Assembly (NCBI RefSeq): GCF_028882255.1
Contig: NZ_JARBUY010000007.1
Location: 62,001-126,000 of the forward strand
DNA: 64,000 nt
Direction: 5' to 3'
Origin: Maribacter polysaccharolyticus
GTDB lineage: Bacteria > Bacteroidota > Bacteroidia > Flavobacteriales > Flavobacteriaceae
Shown here: positions 50,537 through 60,019 of the stretch, piece after piece
Layout: each line of letters starts with the position of its first letter
Position numbering within the stretch: position 1 is the stretch's first letter
Notes under the pieces: model-generated
Seen by the model: the letters and a program-made list of their open reading frames with translations, nothing else
Told to the model about the DNA's origin: nothing
The model's database searches: none
Program-made: the position numbers and the translations under genes

Positions 50537-52441
50537 TCAGGGTACGCTATTGGCGTTCGGAGCTTTAAGGTGGGTATCCAAAAATTTCAATATCCTACTA
50601 TAGGCTTCTATCTGATTTTCCTTTTTGACAAATCCATGTCCTTCATCCTCGAACAGCACATATTCTACCGGAACATTGTTTTTTTTGACCCCTGCTACGA
50701 TTTCATCGGATTCTACCTGTAAAACCCTTGGGTCTTCGGAACCTTGTAAAACGATCAAGGGTTTGGTTACCTTGTCGGTATGGAATAGAGGGGAAATTCG
50801 TTTTAGACGGACGGAATCTGCGGAATATGGGTCACCCAATTCCAAATACAACGCCTCCCGGAACGATTCCCAATACGGTGGAATACTCTTTAGGGTACGC
50901 AACCAATTGGTGACCCCGAAGAGGTTTACACCCACATCAAACTCTTCCGGGGTATAGGTCAATGCGGCCATGGTCATATAACCGCCATACGATCCCCCGA
51001 GGATGCCTATATTACCACCATCGATTTCAGGCTGTTGTGCCAGCCAGTTTTTTCCTTCCACGCAGTCCTGCAAATCCTTTTCGCCATGGTTTTTATCATC
51101 CATTTTAAAAAAGGTCTTGCCATAACCACTACTGCCCCGGTTATTAACGGCAAGTACGGCGTAACCATGATTGACCAAATACTGTATCAACGGATTGAAG
51201 TTTTGACGTGATTGACCGCCTGGGCCACCATGCACCCATACCATCGCAGGTACTTTATTTTCTGTGGTCGCTTGGTGGGGCAAATAGTAAATAGCGGGAA
51301 TTTCTGTACCGTCAAACGATTTGAATCGAATGACTTCGGCGGTAACCAGATCTTCTACGTCAATGGCTTCGTTCAATACATCGGTCAACTTGTGCTGTTC
51401 CTGGGTCTCTAGATTATAGGTGTATAGGTCCGAGGGTACATTGGAACCGCCCACATACATTCTCATCCAAGTTTCATCATCACTGAATCCGACACTGGTA
51501 ATGCTTTTGCCACCAAAATCGGGTAGGGGTATAGGTTGCATGGTTTTTGCATCCAGGATGTCTATTGCATTTTTTCCGTCTTCATTCACATAGATATACA
51601 TGTATTTTCCTTCGGAAGTGAATCCACAGCCCATAATATCCCATGGTTTTTCAAGGACTGTTTTCTTTTCTTTGGACGCTAGGTCGTAGGCCATTAAATA
51701 GGAGAATTCGGCCCCGTCATCGGTCGTATAGTAAAACGTGGTATTGTCCACTGAAAAATCCTGGGCAGCATTGGCACTTTGGTTTTCATTGATTTTGGTC
51801 ATTTCCTTCGTTTTTACATTGTAAAGGAACAAGTCGGTATCATTGGTGTTTATGGTTTTGGATAAAGCGAAATGGTTCTCGTCATCAGACATGCCACTAA
51901 AATCAAGGCCATCATTGTTCTGGTAGATCATTTGGGTGGTATACTCATCGACGGACAGTTTATAAACATCGAAAAAACGGGGGTCCCTTTTGTTCGAACC
52001 ATAATACAGATGTTTATCATCTTTTGACCATCCGTAAAAATCGGATTTAGCCCCTTCTTCCGGGGTAATATCCGTTATGGTCCCATCCAATTCCCGTACA
52101 TATAAATGGTCGATTTCATCCCCGTTCCCATCCGCACGCAATACCATTCTGTCGTCTTTTGGAAAGTATGACTCCGCGAAAAAAGAGGTGCTGTCGGATT
52201 GTGTGATCGGCATCATATCCCCTCCTTGGGCAGGAATGGTATAGGCATTGTAAATTCCGGAACGATTGCTTGAAACCAATAGGTTGCCATTGTCCGGAGA
52301 AAAACTCCCACCTCCAATGGCTTCATTGTCCATAAATTGTTCTATGGTATAGGATTTTATTTCCCTTTGGGCCGTTTCGGGTTTTTCCTTGCAGGAAAAT
52401 AGAAGCGCTACCATGATGAGTGCTGAAATTCCGGTTTTCAT
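50537..52441 (-). CDS. S9 family peptidase (prolyl oligopeptidase-like) lipoprotein
   Basis: This 634-residue exported serine peptidase has a lipobox signal (MVALLFSCKEK). A seven-bladed propeller with WD40-like repeats spans residues 30-365. A C-terminal alpha/beta-hydrolase domain carries the nucleophile GGSYGGYM near residue 490, the Asp in GSEDPRVLQVESD and His in EDEGHGF. This is a dipeptidyl/acylaminoacyl peptidase-type enzyme acting on short peptides outside the cytoplasm. It likely contributes to peptide scavenging. The gene stands alone between the serine hydrolase and the PL8 lyase. Confidence 0.93.
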   Translation of the reverse strand: MKTGISALIMVALLFSCKEKPETAQREIKSYTIEQFMDNEAIGGGSFSPDNGNLLVSSNRSGIYNAYTIPAQGGDMMPITQSDSTSFFAESYFPKDDRMVLRADGNGDEIDHLYVRELDGTITDITPEEGAKSDFYGWSKDDKHLYYGSNKRDPRFFDVYKLSVDEYTTQMIYQNNDGLDFSGMSDDENHFALSKTINTNDTDLFLYNVKTKEMTKINENQSANAAQDFSVDNTTFYYTTDDGAEFSYLMAYDLASKEKKTVLEKPWDIMGCGFTSEGKYMYIYVNEDGKNAIDILDAKTMQPIPLPDFGGKSITSVGFSDDETWMRMYVGGSNVPSDLYTYNLETQEQHKLTDVLNEAIDVEDLVTAEVIRFKSFDGTEIPAIYYLPHQATTENKVPAMVWVHGGPGGQSRQNFNPLIQYLVNHGYAVLAVNNRGSSGYGKTFFKMDDKNHGEKDLQDCVEGKNWLAQQPEIDGGNIGILGGSYGGYMTMAALTYTPEEFDVGVNLFGVTNWLRTLKSIPPYWESFREALYLELGDPYSADSVRLKRISPLFHTDKVTKPLIVLQGSEDPRVLQVESDEIVAGVKKNNVPVEYVLFEDEGHGFVKKENQIEAYSRILKFLDTHLKAPNANSVP

Positions 52442-52638
52442 GAGTATAAGTGTTTTAGGTTATGTTTCATTTAAAAGTTTCCCAAATGGCCGAATGCCAG
52501 ATTTCCCGGGACATTTATCATGATCACGAACTGAATTAAAAGTACTTACATACCGGGGTTTTTTAATTTGTGTGTCCTAAGTTACTAATAACCAATGGTA
52601 ACGCCAACAACAATACTGAAGGGTTTTGGGAAAAAGGA

Positions 52639-54711
52639 TCAGTCGGCAATCAATACCGTGGTCTGTTTCTTTCCTTTGTCCTCGATGTTTGTTGGCAGTG
52701 GGATGTCAAAAAATGTGACCTCCCCTTTAATTTTGGCATCGGATCCGCCTTGTGACCGGTACTTGCCGGTTATTTCAAAGGAAAGCTTTTCAAGTTGTTG
52801 GGTGGGGTCAACGGCTTCTATCTGCCATCCATTGTCAAGCTTTTCCAAATGCAATAAACAAGGGAATTTTATGACCAATTTCTGCTTTTTGCCAATCGTG
52901 ATCTCACTGGGGCCAAAAGCAGTGATGGCGATTATTCTACCTTGGTCGAAGCTTAGGGCGTGGATCTCTTTTCGAAGGGTCATAAGCTTACCCAGTTGTT
53001 TTTTCGTGGCTTTTCCCACTTCCTTTTTTGGGACACCGATGATACTTACATAGGCATAGGTTCCATTATTGGGCTGTATGCCATGATCCACTTCCAAATC
53101 GAATACGGCTTTGGTGATCAGGCTATCGGTATGCCAAGTCAGCACCCTTTGCCAATTGCCGCTTTGCATGCCTTGTTTAACGTTCAAGCGTTGTTTGCCC
53201 AGACTCACGTACGCAATACTATCGTGCCATACCGAAGTGATATTGCCTTTGTTCTTCGCAATAAGTACATCACCCTGCTTATAGCACTGATTGATCGTCG
53301 TTACGACATTGAATTTCCGATCGGTTTGTATGGCAGACCCTAAGGCATAGACTTTGTTATCGATAAAAAAGTAGGATTTATTTGCCTGTAGGCTATCCCT
53401 TCGATATTTAAAGGCGGTCATCCCTGATTGTTTACTTTTTAGGCCCCCAGCGAAATGGGAGCCGTTTTTGTATCCGTCCCAAGATAAAACAGGGAGTTTG
53501 GATGTATCCTGTACGGTTGTGGTACCGGGCAATTTCCTCCAGTTCCAAACGGGATAAATTTCATGGTATTCATCCCCGCGGCGGTAGATCAAGTTTGTAC
53601 CATCGCCCAAATGGTATCCCATTTGGTTTTCACCATTACCGGCTTCGGCCCCGATTACCCGTTGGGAGGACATACGCACGGCAGAGAAAAAACCATCCGT
53701 TCGATACAGGCTGTAATCGGAATTTCGAAAATGAACGTACCCATTGGGAGCACTGCTCGGATTTTCTTGGGTGTCAAATAGGTTGAATATCCGCTCTAAA
53801 TTTTTATAAAGCTTGTATTTGGATGCTGGTCCGCGATAGGGAACACCGTTTACGTACTCTGGGAATATTTGCCGTCCTGTGGCCAAAATTTCGTATTTGC
53901 CCCTGTACACGACTTTTTGCTGTCCTTCGAACATGAGTTTACGCATCAAATCGATTTTTTCCGGGGAAAAGGCAATGTCCGTTTTGTTGAAAATGAACAT
54001 CCACTTAATGATATCTTCGGCAAAATGCAATCCATAATTACCGAACTGCGGTTGTGGGCCGTGTTGATGGAACGAATAATCGGGCTGAATGCCTTCTTCA
54101 TACGGTTTTGAGGGAATCACGACGGACTTGATGGTATCCGCGGCAGCGGTCATCAACTGTTGGTTGCCACGAACCAATTCACGCATAAAAACATTGCCGC
54201 TCAGCCATATTTTGTTTTGGCCGGTCATATATATTTTGGATTTGTCCATTACGGCCAAGGACTTGGTCATGGTCGAATCGGGAATGATGGCCTCGCATAG
54301 GACAAGGGTAGGCCCAATACTTTGGGGGACCCCTATTTCCTGGTGCCACCAGTTGTCGCTATAAAAATCGTTGTAACTCCAATAGTTCAATCCGCCTACG
54401 ATCGATTTGGCCAATGCATCACTCCGGTAAAACGTACTGTCCTCATTTTCAAAGGCAGTGGCAAGGACGATCAGTCGTTTAAGATGTTCCCGGGGTTGCC
54501 AATTGCTTTTACGGTGCATGGTGTAATCAATATCGGAAAAGGAGAAATCCCGATCCATACGATCAAGTAGCTGTTGTACTTCTATATCGCTGACTTCTTC
54601 AAGCAAATAAAATTCCTTTAAATTTTGTTTGAGTTTATCCAGATCGTTCGCATAAATCAGGTGATTCAAAAAGATCATTGCGATGATCAAAAAGAGGGAA
54701 TGGATTTTCAT
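52639..54711 (-). CDS. Polysaccharide lyase family 8 protein
   Basis: This exported beta-eliminating lyase of 690 residues has a signal peptide (MKIHSLFLIIAMIFLNHLI). The alpha/alpha toroid contains NWWHQEIGVPQSIGPTLVL and the catalytic trio Asn166 (MTGQNK), His217 and Tyr226 (DYSFHQHGPQPQFGNYG). His-to-Tyr spacing of nine equals that of chondroitin AC lyase, and the central beta domain includes GAEAGNGENQMGYHLGDG and IYPVWNWRKLPGTT. Family members cut hyaluronan, chondroitin, xanthan or alginate-like uronic acid polymers. No SusC/SusD, sulfatase or unsaturated-glucuronyl hydrolase gene is adjacent, so this is not a classical utilisation locus, and the substrate is open. Confidence 0.9.
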   Translation of the reverse strand: MKIHSLFLIIAMIFLNHLIYANDLDKLKQNLKEFYLLEEVSDIEVQQLLDRMDRDFSFSDIDYTMHRKSNWQPREHLKRLIVLATAFENEDSTFYRSDALAKSIVGGLNYWSYNDFYSDNWWHQEIGVPQSIGPTLVLCEAIIPDSTMTKSLAVMDKSKIYMTGQNKIWLSGNVFMRELVRGNQQLMTAAADTIKSVVIPSKPYEEGIQPDYSFHQHGPQPQFGNYGLHFAEDIIKWMFIFNKTDIAFSPEKIDLMRKLMFEGQQKVVYRGKYEILATGRQIFPEYVNGVPYRGPASKYKLYKNLERIFNLFDTQENPSSAPNGYVHFRNSDYSLYRTDGFFSAVRMSSQRVIGAEAGNGENQMGYHLGDGTNLIYRRGDEYHEIYPVWNWRKLPGTTTVQDTSKLPVLSWDGYKNGSHFAGGLKSKQSGMTAFKYRRDSLQANKSYFFIDNKVYALGSAIQTDRKFNVVTTINQCYKQGDVLIAKNKGNITSVWHDSIAYVSLGKQRLNVKQGMQSGNWQRVLTWHTDSLITKAVFDLEVDHGIQPNNGTYAYVSIIGVPKKEVGKATKKQLGKLMTLRKEIHALSFDQGRIIAITAFGPSEITIGKKQKLVIKFPCLLHLEKLDNGWQIEAVDPTQQLEKLSFEITGKYRSQGGSDAKIKGEVTFFDIPLPTNIEDKGKKQTTVLIAD

Positions 54712-55024
54712 TGCGGAAAGTGGTTTTTGTTTATGCGCTTTGTTTGGTTCTTTCTATTTCCTTGGGTTACCTGTTTTTCCACGATAGCGACATTTACGGT
54801 ACTGTTTTTATCGCCCCATGCAAAGTTGAAGGAAAGCCTAAATTAAACAAGAAATGGTCCATTTCAAAGCTTAATCCCTTATAGTTTGTATAAGGTTTTG
54901 TGTGATTCAAAAACCATGGGGTAGTTGGGGGGGGGCACACGGAAATTCGATCAATGACCCTTTGCCCTATTGTGGTTTTACTGCTATGGTCAAAGTTGTT
55001 TTCTTGAATGAATTTTACAGGTAT
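54712..55024. other. Intergenic region upstream of the PL8 lyase
   Basis: No gene is supported. A run of nine G lies at 54927-54935, about 215 bases before the PL8 start. A TAnnTTTG promoter is not evident. The region also holds the 3' flank of the VanZ-like gene. Confidence 0.4.
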
Positions 55025-55597
55025 TCAATTTTTTTTGGATCTGTCGAAACGCTTGCGTGCCCAATTCAAAAGTAAACCCGATAGGATGGCCATGGTTGCG
55101 GCGATCATATTGAAAAGGATGTCTTGTAGGTCGAACACCCGATTGGGCATTACGATTTGAAGGCATTCATCAAGTACACCGATAAAGATCGTCATGGCCA
55201 GCGCACAAAAAGCGGGCTTCAAAATCAGCTTTTTTTTACGCGCCCTTTCGACCAATGCCTTGTGGATGAAAATGGCCAACACACTATATTCAATTAAGTG
55301 ACTGCGTTCAGGTGCCCCCATCCTGAAAATCAGCATCATATAGACCGCGATAATCCCTAAAAGTATGGATACCTCCATACCGCTGGGTTTCGCTAGGAGT
55401 CCGTGTGCGATAATCGCTGCAGTGGTTAACAGCATTCCCGCCACAAAAAATATGGCCTGTACATCCTGGTCCTGTAGTAGATTTGCCAATGGTTTTCCAA
55501 TAAAAAGCGTTGAATAAATGGCTGCGAATACAGCCAAAGCCCCCATCCAAAGACGTTTTTCCCGTAAAGAAGTGAATAGCTTAGGCATACTTTTCAT
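55025..55597 (-). CDS. VanZ-like membrane protein
   Basis: This 190-residue inner-membrane protein has about five helices. The VanZ signature ERSHLIEYSVLAIFIHKAL is present, followed by the acidic motif GVLDECLQIVMPNRVFDLQDILFN. VanZ-like proteins are linked to envelope functions; teicoplanin resistance in enterococci is one example, but most bacterial members are uncharacterised. The C-terminal tail is basic. An ATG three codons in would also be possible. A short hairpin (TTCCACCG/CGGTGGAA, 55740-55768) lies in the intergenic region upstream. Confidence 0.85.
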   Translation of the reverse strand: MKSMPKLFTSLREKRLWMGALAVFAAIYSTLFIGKPLANLLQDQDVQAIFFVAGMLLTTAAIIAHGLLAKPSGMEVSILLGIIAVYMMLIFRMGAPERSHLIEYSVLAIFIHKALVERARKKKLILKPAFCALAMTIFIGVLDECLQIVMPNRVFDLQDILFNMIAATMAILSGLLLNWARKRFDRSKKN

Positions 55598-55834
55598 TTG
55601 TTGATTCGTAACCCAACGCCTTTTATGCCGAATTACTCCATGGTCATTGTTTCTTGGCCCAACAGGTCTCCCCGTCGGCGGATGGGTTATATAAAGAAAG
55701 CAAGAAGGTACTGATTTTTGGTCATACCCTGTGGTATCCTTCCACCGGTCTCCTGGGAATCGGTGGAACGAAATGGGCGAACCCCAAAGGTCTTGTTTAA
55801 AATGAGGTCATTGATCCATTTCCATGGCATATGA

Positions 55835-56755
55835 TCATTTATACTGCCAATTCGCCAAAACGTCGGCAACTTCTTTCCCGACTTCCTTTTCCAAACGGAT
55901 TATCAGTTCAGCGTCTGAAAGTTTATCGGTGGTGCTCAAATCGGTCTGGATCAAAAAGTTTCGGAGCTTTGCCAAGATGGCATCCCCATTGGACTCGATG
56001 ATCGATTTGGCGTTTTTGTAGAATTGCATTTGAAACCATTCGTAGTTTTGCGGGCTTAACTTCTGAACATATTTTTCCTCAAAATCATTGAGTGTTTTAA
56101 ATTCAGCCCTGCCATCCCCGGATCGTAAGGTAAATTCCGGGTAGGTATCCATCATTTCGTAGCATGCATCGCAATTGTATTTGCTAAACGCATACATAGC
56201 CATGGTCGCAAATAATTCCTGTAGCCACTTTCTTTGGGGTTCGGTCCCTTTTTTGAAATGATAAAGATGCGCAAGTTCATGAATGGATAAGGTCTCTCTA
56301 TAAAAAAGGTCCAAATCAATATTCTTCCCATAAACAGGCTTTAATGCATTCAGGTATTCATCTGGCAATTGGGTGATCATTTTTTCAACTTCCTTTGAAA
56401 CAACCGATTTATCCAATCCTAAAATGACATTGCCATTTCCCGCTTGGGGCATACCTGGTGGCGGAAAATAGGCGTAGGTGTTCCATTTGTGGTTTTCTAT
56501 GAACAATACCGCAAAGTCCAAATCGGTTTGAAAGATAGTGTCAAAGTATTTCTTTGCATTATTGATGTTTTTAAGGGTCTTGGAGGTGTTTTTAATGGTA
56601 TCATTTGAAACCAATGCTTTAAAGTCATATTCGGTGTTCAATGTGATCAATCCCTTATGGATGGAATCATCGATCCAAGATTCCTGGGCCATTAATCGGG
56701 GGGTAAAGCAACCTATAAAAACAGCGATCAGAATGGTTAATGTTTGTTTTTCCAT
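55835..56755 (-). CDS. Exported HExxH protein, predicted gluzincin-type metallopeptidase
   Basis: This 306-residue protein has a signal peptide (MEKQTLTILIAVFIGCF, cleaved near MAQES). The zinc motif HELAH lies at 159-163, and Glu180 in KWLQELFA sits 16 residues past the motif, as in gluzincin metallopeptidases. The upstream stretch has a beta-hairpin-like region (AVLFIENHKWNTYAYF). I cannot name the family with confidence. It likely acts in the periplasm or outside on proteins or cell-wall peptides. Neighbours are exported proteins of unknown function. Confidence 0.7.
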   Translation of the reverse strand: MEKQTLTILIAVFIGCFTPRLMAQESWIDDSIHKGLITLNTEYDFKALVSNDTIKNTSKTLKNINNAKKYFDTIFQTDLDFAVLFIENHKWNTYAYFPPPGMPQAGNGNVILGLDKSVVSKEVEKMITQLPDEYLNALKPVYGKNIDLDLFYRETLSIHELAHLYHFKKGTEPQRKWLQELFATMAMYAFSKYNCDACYEMMDTYPEFTLRSGDGRAEFKTLNDFEEKYVQKLSPQNYEWFQMQFYKNAKSIIESNGDAILAKLRNFLIQTDLSTTDKLSDAELIIRLEKEVGKEVADVLANWQYK

Positions 56756-57154
56756 AGTATGGTACGATTTTTTTAGTTACGCGGCGCCATACATCGTTAG
56801 GTCCGGTGGGTGGTGCTAATATGTATTTAAATATACAAAGTGTAGGTAAAGTTCACTAAATAACTTCTAGATTATTGAGGTAGTGCATCTTACATCAGTA
56901 GAAACCAAAGTATCCAAATCAAGCGATTCGTGGGGCAATCAAAGCGGAGGGGAGTAATGAAAAAATCATAGGAAAGGCAGGTAAACCGGAAGGTAAAGGG
57001 GAATAGTCGGGACTGGACAAGGGTTTACAAGGATGCCTTGTCGTACTTTAGGAATACCTACATCCAATAAGCCAAAAACCTTAACGGACCATTGGTCCAT
57101 AATTTATCCATTCGAATATGGCCATTGGAAAAAGAAAATCTTTTTCAGTGCATA
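56756..57154. other. 399-base intergenic region
   Basis: No gene is supported. Visible structures are a short palindrome GGACCATTGGTCC (57086-57098), a seven-base-pair GACAAGG/CCTTGTC pair, and an AT-rich hairpin GAAAAAGA/TCTTTTTC (57128-57146) just after the stop of the gene ending at 57155, possibly a weak terminator. Confidence 0.4.
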
Positions 57155-58171
57155 TTACTTCACGGTATAACGTACCAACACTTCATTATCAAGTATGATG
57201 TTGGTGGCCCAAATAAATTTTGCATCATTGGATGCCTCATCAAAAATGGAAGTAAAATTGGTATACGCCGGCTTATTGTCTACCCCAATGGTGCTGTTGG
57301 TATAGGTAGACGCATTGGGCCATTTTGAATCATCAAAATCGGATTGCATCCAATCCATGGGAATTTCCCAGTGCAAGGCATAAAATGAAGTTCCGTCTTG
57401 ACCTCCTTGTGTAGGGCAGTTTTTGGAATAGCGGTAAGCACCTTCTTCGTAGGCACAATTTAAATCCGTGATAGGGGCGGTGTAAAAAGTCTGGGCTTTC
57501 CAGTTTTCATCGGTGATGGCAACAATATTATCCTGTTCGTCTTTAATGACGGCTACCATACCGCCATCCCCGGCATGAAAAGCTTTTCCCCGGTTCGCTT
57601 CACAGCCAACGCCCAGGTGTTCTTCCCAATCTACCAACTTCATGGCTATGGTAAATGGTCTACGGACTTTAAATTGTATGATACTGGAATTGAATTGGGT
57701 AAACGGTACTTTATCCTTACCGACCGCTACCCCGTTGACATACATTTCAAAATAATTATCGGCAAAAATATAAGCGGTATACACCGCTCCATGTGCATCA
57801 ACTTTCACGATGTTCGACGCATCAAGATTGGACAGGGCTTCTTCGGGCGTTGCATGGTTTTTTCCTTCACATGAATTGTACAGATCGGGGGCAAATGGAA
57901 AATCGTTATTGGAATAGTTGGTTTCCGCAGGAACCGTCCATTTATTACCATCTGATGAAGTAATCTCCCCGACATCGGTTTTCCTGCCCCACTCGCAGGT
58001 ATAAATGTCTTCCGCCACGGTATTGGCCAATCCTTGGGTAACGCTTGCCGTTCCCTTATAATCGGCGAATTCGGACGTTTTTGCGATTTCGTTTGTTGGC
58101 TTTTGGGATTTTTTGTCCGAACAACCGATAAGCACCAATAGCAAAATGAGCAAAGGAAATCTGTTCTTCAT
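57155..58171 (-). CDS. Exported lipoprotein, galactose-binding-like fold, unknown function
   Basis: This 338-residue lipoprotein has a signal peptide ending LLLVLIG with Cys17. Body segments such as FADNYFEMYVNGVAVGKDKV and DWMQSDFDDSKWPNA resemble beta-sandwich, carbohydrate-binding-like modules of the rhamnosidase-N type. It contains about five further cysteines (YTCEW, NSCEG, GVGCEANRGKAFHAGDGG, LNCAY, KNCPT), suggesting disulfides in the periplasm or metal binding. It follows the thioredoxin-like genes by 74 bases on the same strand, so those proteins may keep it folded. I do not recognise the family. Confidence 0.75.
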   Translation of the reverse strand: MKNRFPLLILLLVLIGCSDKKSQKPTNEIAKTSEFADYKGTASVTQGLANTVAEDIYTCEWGRKTDVGEITSSDGNKWTVPAETNYSNNDFPFAPDLYNSCEGKNHATPEEALSNLDASNIVKVDAHGAVYTAYIFADNYFEMYVNGVAVGKDKVPFTQFNSSIIQFKVRRPFTIAMKLVDWEEHLGVGCEANRGKAFHAGDGGMVAVIKDEQDNIVAITDENWKAQTFYTAPITDLNCAYEEGAYRYSKNCPTQGGQDGTSFYALHWEIPMDWMQSDFDDSKWPNASTYTNSTIGVDNKPAYTNFTSIFDEASNDAKFIWATNIILDNEVLVRYTVK

Positions 58172-58245
58172 CCGTCATTGGATTAATGGTCAATAGCTAA
58201 CATCGTTCAAAAATGGGGCATTCATTCAATGCCGTGAAAGCAGGT

Positions 58246-58989
58246 TTAGATGGCTTTTACCGGACAACCGATGGCTTTTGTGAAATTTGGGTCTGGTTTT
58301 GAACCATTTTCCAATGCTTCGATGGCTTTTTCCACATAGTTCACTTTAACATCCCCTGCAGATCTTGCATTGTCATCTATGGTACCGATGTATTGCACTT
58401 TGCGTTCACTATCAAGTAAAAACACATGTGGGGTTCTTACGGCCCCATATTGAGGGAATATTTCATGTTCTTCATCGGCCAAATAGGCGAAAGGGAAGTC
58501 TTTTTCTTCCGCTCTTTTTTGCATGGCAGCAAAGCTTTCCTTTTTATTGTTTTCATCAACATTGGGGTTGATGGCGATTACGGGATATCCCTTTGGGGAA
58601 TAGGTGTTATGTAAGGCTATTAAACGATCTTCGTACATTTTTGCAAACGGGCATTCGTTACAGGTAAAGACGACGATATAACCTTTGGCGTCATTATAAT
58701 CGGACAATGAAACCATGGTGCCATCAACATTTTTAAGTTTAAAATCAGTTGCGGTATCCCCAAACTTATAGCCTCCGATTTCATCAAGGGTTTTTGTTTG
58801 CTCCGGACTGTGACCTCCACGAGGCGGACCTTTTCTATCGCCATCATGTTTGGGAGGATGTTCAGGGCCTTTGTGATGTTGGTCCGTTGTAGTCAATTCT
58901 TTTCCTTTTCCCTCTTTCCTGTCCTTACAAGAAACAGAAACTCCTGCTATGAATATAAATGCAATAATGAGTACGCTGATTTTTTTCAT
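58246..58989 (-). CDS. Exported thioredoxin-fold lipoprotein (AhpC/TSA redoxin) with His/Pro-rich linker
   Basis: This 247-residue lipoprotein has Cys21 after a signal peptide. Residues about 37-63 are unusually rich in His, Pro, Gly and Lys (HHKGPEHPPKHDGDRKGPP), a possible metal-binding or flexible linker. A redoxin domain then starts at DIGGYKFG-like IGGYKFGDTATDFKL; the active-site motif is CNEC at 110-113 in VFTCNECPFAKMY. The second domain motif AYLADEEHEIFPQYGAVRTPHVF with the cis-Pro is intact. It lies four bases after a TlpA-like gene, so both thiol proteins are made together. It likely works in thiol-disulfide exchange outside the cytosol. Confidence 0.87.
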   Translation of the reverse strand: MKKISVLIIAFIFIAGVSVSCKDRKEGKGKELTTTDQHHKGPEHPPKHDGDRKGPPRGGHSPEQTKTLDEIGGYKFGDTATDFKLKNVDGTMVSLSDYNDAKGYIVVFTCNECPFAKMYEDRLIALHNTYSPKGYPVIAINPNVDENNKKESFAAMQKRAEEKDFPFAYLADEEHEIFPQYGAVRTPHVFLLDSERKVQYIGTIDDNARSAGDVKVNYVEKAIEALENGSKPDPNFTKAIGCPVKAI

Positions 58990-58993
58990 TCTT

Positions 58994-59527
58994 TTATTTT
59001 TTATTAAAGGTAAGGTTTATTTCATTTTCTAAATCTTCCAAGCTTTCAAACGTCCTTTCATGAAAGGTACGGGATTTGCCGTTATGGATTATGGTGAAGG
59101 GCAATGCTCCCGACCAATTGGGGTCGATCTTGTCGATCCAACTATTGGCGTCGGGATCATCCAAGAGTACGACATGGGAAGTAATGCCTTTTTTCTTTAA
59201 AAAGGGTTTCAACTTTGATTCAATGTCTGCGGGAAAATCAAGGCTTACCAATAAAATTTCCGTATCGGGGTTGTTTTTTGCATAGGCTTCGATTATCGGT
59301 AATTCCTTCACACAGGGCGCACACCACATGGCCCAAAAATTAACAATGTGGGTTTTTTCAGCATCCGTATATAACAAAGGTTCCAAAGCATTGAAGTCAT
59401 ATACGTCAACAGTATCCGATCTACTTCGGTCTATATCCGAATGTACTTCATTACCCTTGTTTTTACAACCCATGAAAAATATGGGTAGACTGAACAATAG
59501 TACTAAAACACCTTTCTGTTTTGTCAT
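58994..59527 (-). CDS. TlpA-like thioredoxin-family lipoprotein
   Basis: This exported disulfide reductase-type protein is 177 residues from the ATG at 59527. The signal peptide MTKQKGVLVLLFSLPIFFMG ends at Cys21. The thioredoxin active site WCAPC spans 68-72 and the cis-proline segment ALPFTIIHNGK is present. Two in-frame ATGs at 59551 and 59533 give longer N-termini without better signal structure. It is the first gene of a three-gene unit with the His/Pro-rich redoxin and the cysteine-containing lipoprotein. By analogy with TlpA/ResA it keeps periplasmic cysteines reduced, maybe for cytochrome c or copper-site maturation; that is inference. Confidence 0.88.
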   Translation of the reverse strand: MTKQKGVLVLLFSLPIFFMGCKNKGNEVHSDIDRSRSDTVDVYDFNALEPLLYTDAEKTHIVNFWAMWCAPCVKELPIIEAYAKNNPDTEILLVSLDFPADIESKLKPFLKKKGITSHVVLLDDPDANSWIDKIDPNWSGALPFTIIHNGKSRTFHERTFESLEDLENEINLTFNKK

Positions 59528-59680
59528 GTGCATAGAGAATTCACTGGACATTGGACGTTATTTCATTTAAAAGGTTTAATCGGTCTTTGTTTTTTAACAT
59601 CCTCCAGGATGCTTATGGGCCAATTCGGTTATAAATGCCATGGATAGGGCGAACCAATTGGCAGAGGCCGGTTAGGAGCA

Positions 59681-60019
59681 TTAGGTTACCGTAGTTCGGT
59701 CATCAGTGGTCGATGGTTGGGAGATGACGAGGAAATCCAATTCCTTTCCCGATTCATTGGCGATATAGTGAACCGTTTTAGGGTCGATTAAAATCCCTTG
59801 ATTTTTGCTTACGGATTCAATTTTGTCGTCGAGATAAAAAGTCGCCCTTCCTTTTAGGATGAAAAAGAATTGTTGTGCCATCGCATGGAAATGCATTTTT
59901 TCCTTCGTTCCGCTTGGCATCGATTCCATTTTTACGGACAAATTCGGATGGTCTACCATCACCCAACTATCGCAATTATCGCCCCATTTGTACGTTTTTG
60001 AATTTTCCTTGTTGATCAT
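59681..60019 (-). CDS. Cupin domain protein
   Basis: This small cytosolic beta-barrel protein is 112 residues from the ATG at 60019 (MINKENSKTYKWGDNCDSW). The cupin metal motifs are visible: GTKEKMHFHAMAQQFFFILKG for motif 1 and PKTVHYIANESGKELDFLV for motif 2. The ORF can run up to 60067 but the added residues are not family-like. Members bind a metal and often act as isomerases, dioxygenases or sensors; no substrate can be assigned. It stands as a single gene. Confidence 0.82.
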   Translation of the reverse strand: MINKENSKTYKWGDNCDSWVMVDHPNLSVKMESMPSGTKEKMHFHAMAQQFFFILKGRATFYLDDKIESVSKNQGILIDPKTVHYIANESGKELDFLVISQPSTTDDRTTVT

